Shown here: piece by piece, positions 14,901 to 16,208 of the stretch
Numbering within the stretch: position 1 is the first letter of the stretch
Layout: every line of letters starts with the position of its first letter
NCBI GenBank assembly: GCA_003445035.1
Contig: DLVV01000032.1
Span: 1-16,208, forward strand
Source of the DNA: Planctomycetaceae bacterium
GTDB taxonomy: Bacteria > Planctomycetota > Planctomycetia > Planctomycetales > Planctomycetaceae
Direction: 5' to 3'
DNA length: 16,208 nucleotides
The notes under the pieces: model-generated
The model's input: only the letters and a program-made list of their open reading frames with translations
The model's database searches: none
Told to the model about the DNA's origin: nothing
Made by a program: the position numbers and the translations under genes

Positions 14901-16208
14901 ATGGACATTTCAGCCAAACGCTCGAGCGAAGAGACGATCTCGCAGTTCCAGCAACACGTGATTCCCAATTACGGTCGCTACCCGATCAGCCTGGTTCGAG
15001 GTGAGGGGTCGTTGGTCTGGGACGCCGAGGGGAACGAGTACCTGGACCTGTTCCCCGGTTGGGGGTGCAACATCCTGGGCCACTGTCCGCCTCGGGTGGT
15101 TGCCGCCGTCCAGGACCAGGTCTCGAAACTGGTCCACATTCCCAACACCTGGTACACCGAGCCGCAGGGAGACTTCGCCGAGGCGCTGTGCACCCGGGGA
15201 TTCGGCCAGGCGTTCTTCTGTAACAGCGGCGCCGAATCGATCGAGGGCGCATTGAAACTGGTGCGTTTGCACGGTGCCGAAACCGGACGGCACCGCGTCA
15301 TCTCCTTCTATGACGGTTTCCACGGCCGGACGTTCGGTGCCACCACCGCGACGGCACAGCCGAAGTATCACGAGGGCGTGGGGCCGCTGATGGCCGGCTT
15401 CGACTACGTTGCCTTCAACGACCTCGACGCCGTGCGTGACGTGGCCGGTTCGGAGACCTGTGCCATCCTGGTTGAACCGATCCAGGGCGAGGGGGGCGTC
15501 AATTTGCCGGCAGACGGGTTCCTGGAGGGTCTTCGGGAAATCGCTGATGCCTGCGGAGCGCTGCTGGTCTTCGATGAGGTGCAGACGGGGATGGCTCGTA
15601 CCGGGACCTGGTACGGCTATCAGCAGTACGGTGTCCAGCCGGATGTGATGACCGTGGCGAAGGGACTGGCCGGTGGAGTGGCCTGCGGTGTGGTGATCGC
15701 CAAGCACGAGTTGGCCCCCAGTCTGCGGCCCGGGATGCACGCCAGCACCTTTGGAGGCAACCCGTTGGCGATGGCCGCCGGCCTGGCAACCGTCGAGACG
15801 ATTGAGGAAGACGGACTGCTGGAAAACTGCCAGGTCATGTCCGACCGCTTCCGCGAGCGGTTTGAGGCATTGCGGGCCGAGCTGCCGATTATTCGGGAAT
15901 TGAGAATCCAGGGGATGATGATTGGTGTGGACCTGTCGATTCCTGCCACCCCGGCGGTTGGCAAGTGCATGGAGCGGGGCGTGCTGGTCAATGCGACACA
16001 CGACACGGTGTTGAGATTGTTGCCGGCCTTGAACGTCACCGACGCGGATGTCGATCGGGGCTGTGACGTGATCGCCGAGGTGCTCGGTGAGATGGCGGCC
16101 GAGTCGGAGGCCAGTGACGCTTCGGCGGCGGTGCCGGGCGAGCTTGGTGAGCCGTTGGAGGAAGATATCGATATCATCAACGACGAGGCCGACAGCGAAT
16201 CGTCCGAC
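14901..16208 (+). CDS. argD: Acetylornithine aminotransferase ArgD with acidic C-terminal extension (3' end outside window)
   Basis: 436 residues are visible from the ATG at 14901, which has a strong Shine-Dalgarno (AGAGGGAG); no stop occurs before the window ends. ArgD is a PLP-dependent class III aminotransferase that makes N-acetylornithine, and it may also serve lysine synthesis. Visible motifs: CNSGAES (107-113, phosphate binding), [11 protein letters not shown] (136-146), [10 protein letters not shown] (191-200), [12 protein letters not shown] (224-235, with the PLP-pyridine Asp) and TVAKGLAGG (251-259, Lys254 forms the Schiff base). [11 protein letters not shown] (280-290) is also family typical. 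The catalytic fold should end near residue 396. Beyond it are at least 39 residues rich in Asp, Glu, Ser and Ala, not part of the usual enzyme. A related class III aminotransferase is possible, but adjacency to argB makes ArgD the best call. Confidence 0.93.
   Translation, partial: MDISAKRSSEETISQFQQHVIPNYGRYPISLVRGEGSLVWDAEGNEYLDLFPGWGCNILGHCPPRVVAAVQDQVSKLVHIPNTWYTEPQGDFAEALCTRGFGQAFFCNSGAESIEGALKLVRLHGAETGRHRVISFYDGFHGRTFGATTATAQPKYHEGVGPLMAGFDYVAFNDLDAVRDVAGSETCAILVEPIQGEGGVNLPADGFLEGLREIADACGALLVFDEVQTGMARTGTWYGYQQYGVQPDVMTVAKGLAGGVACGVVIAKHELAPSLRPGMHASTFGGNPLAMAAGLATVETIEEDGLLENCQVMSDRFRERFEALRAELPIIRELRIQGMMIGVDLSIPATPAVGKCMERGVLVNATHDTVLRLLPALNVTDADVDRGCDVIAEVLGEMAAESEASDASAAVPGELGEPLEEDIDIINDEADSESSD

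Noticed and set aside
14910..16001. Long minus-strand frames opposite argB (13945-14790) and argD (14910-16001)
   Set aside because: Both are in codon register with unmistakable arginine biosynthesis genes, and their products are His/Gln/Arg-rich sequence without motifs.

Overview
The window is 16.2 kb of high-GC DNA, almost completely coding, with no RNA gene, mobile element or CRISPR array that I could see. The gene content points to a member of the Planctomycetota. Features behind this are a DUF1501 protein followed by a lysine-tailed WD40 protein, Tat-exported and leaderless Asp-box 'sialidase' propellers around a Gfo/Idh/MocA dehydrogenase, a secreted parallel beta-helix protein, and ordinary Gram-negative housekeeping genes. 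The assignment comes from gene style and is not a computed placement.

Layout. Plus strand, 2-1622: the end of a DUF1501 gene, then a WD40 gene. These converge on a GC-rich hairpin (1638-1652) with a long minus-strand run of eleven genes read from 13552 down to 1661. In transcription order the run is: an unrecognised 161-aa protein, a secreted beta-helix protein, tadA, trpG/pabA, moeA, lnt, obg, a VWA (MIDAS) protein, a Tat-signal Asp-box propeller, a Gfo/Idh/MocA dehydrogenase, and a second, leaderless Asp-box propeller. Most gaps are under 110 bp. trpG-moeA (7 bp), VWA-propeller (12 bp) and obg-VWA (4-bp ATGA overlap) are tight enough to suggest co-transcription. Plus strand, 13972-16208: argB then argD, reading away from the minus-strand run across a 419-bp divergent intergenic region with a good sigma70-like promoter for argB. 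argD is cut by the window edge.

How the genes fit together. Three blocks make functional sense. (1) argB-argD are consecutive steps of arginine synthesis, and ArgB carries the C-terminal arginine-site signature of feedback-inhibited enzymes. (2) The propeller-dehydrogenase-propeller block (1661-5152) looks like a small carbohydrate-processing set with one exported and one apparently cytoplasmic propeller. (3) The middle block is housekeeping: wobble inosine formation, anthranilate/aminodeoxychorismate glutaminase, molybdenum insertion, lipoprotein acylation and the ribosome-associated GTPase Obg, with a VWA protein translationally coupled to Obg.

I found no clear new defence or mobile system. 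The items most worth a second look are the Obg-VWA coupling, the altered G4 motif of Obg, the acidic tail on ArgD, the propeller-dehydrogenase cassette whose propellers lack a visible sialidase FRIP arginine, and the unrecognised protein divergent from argB.
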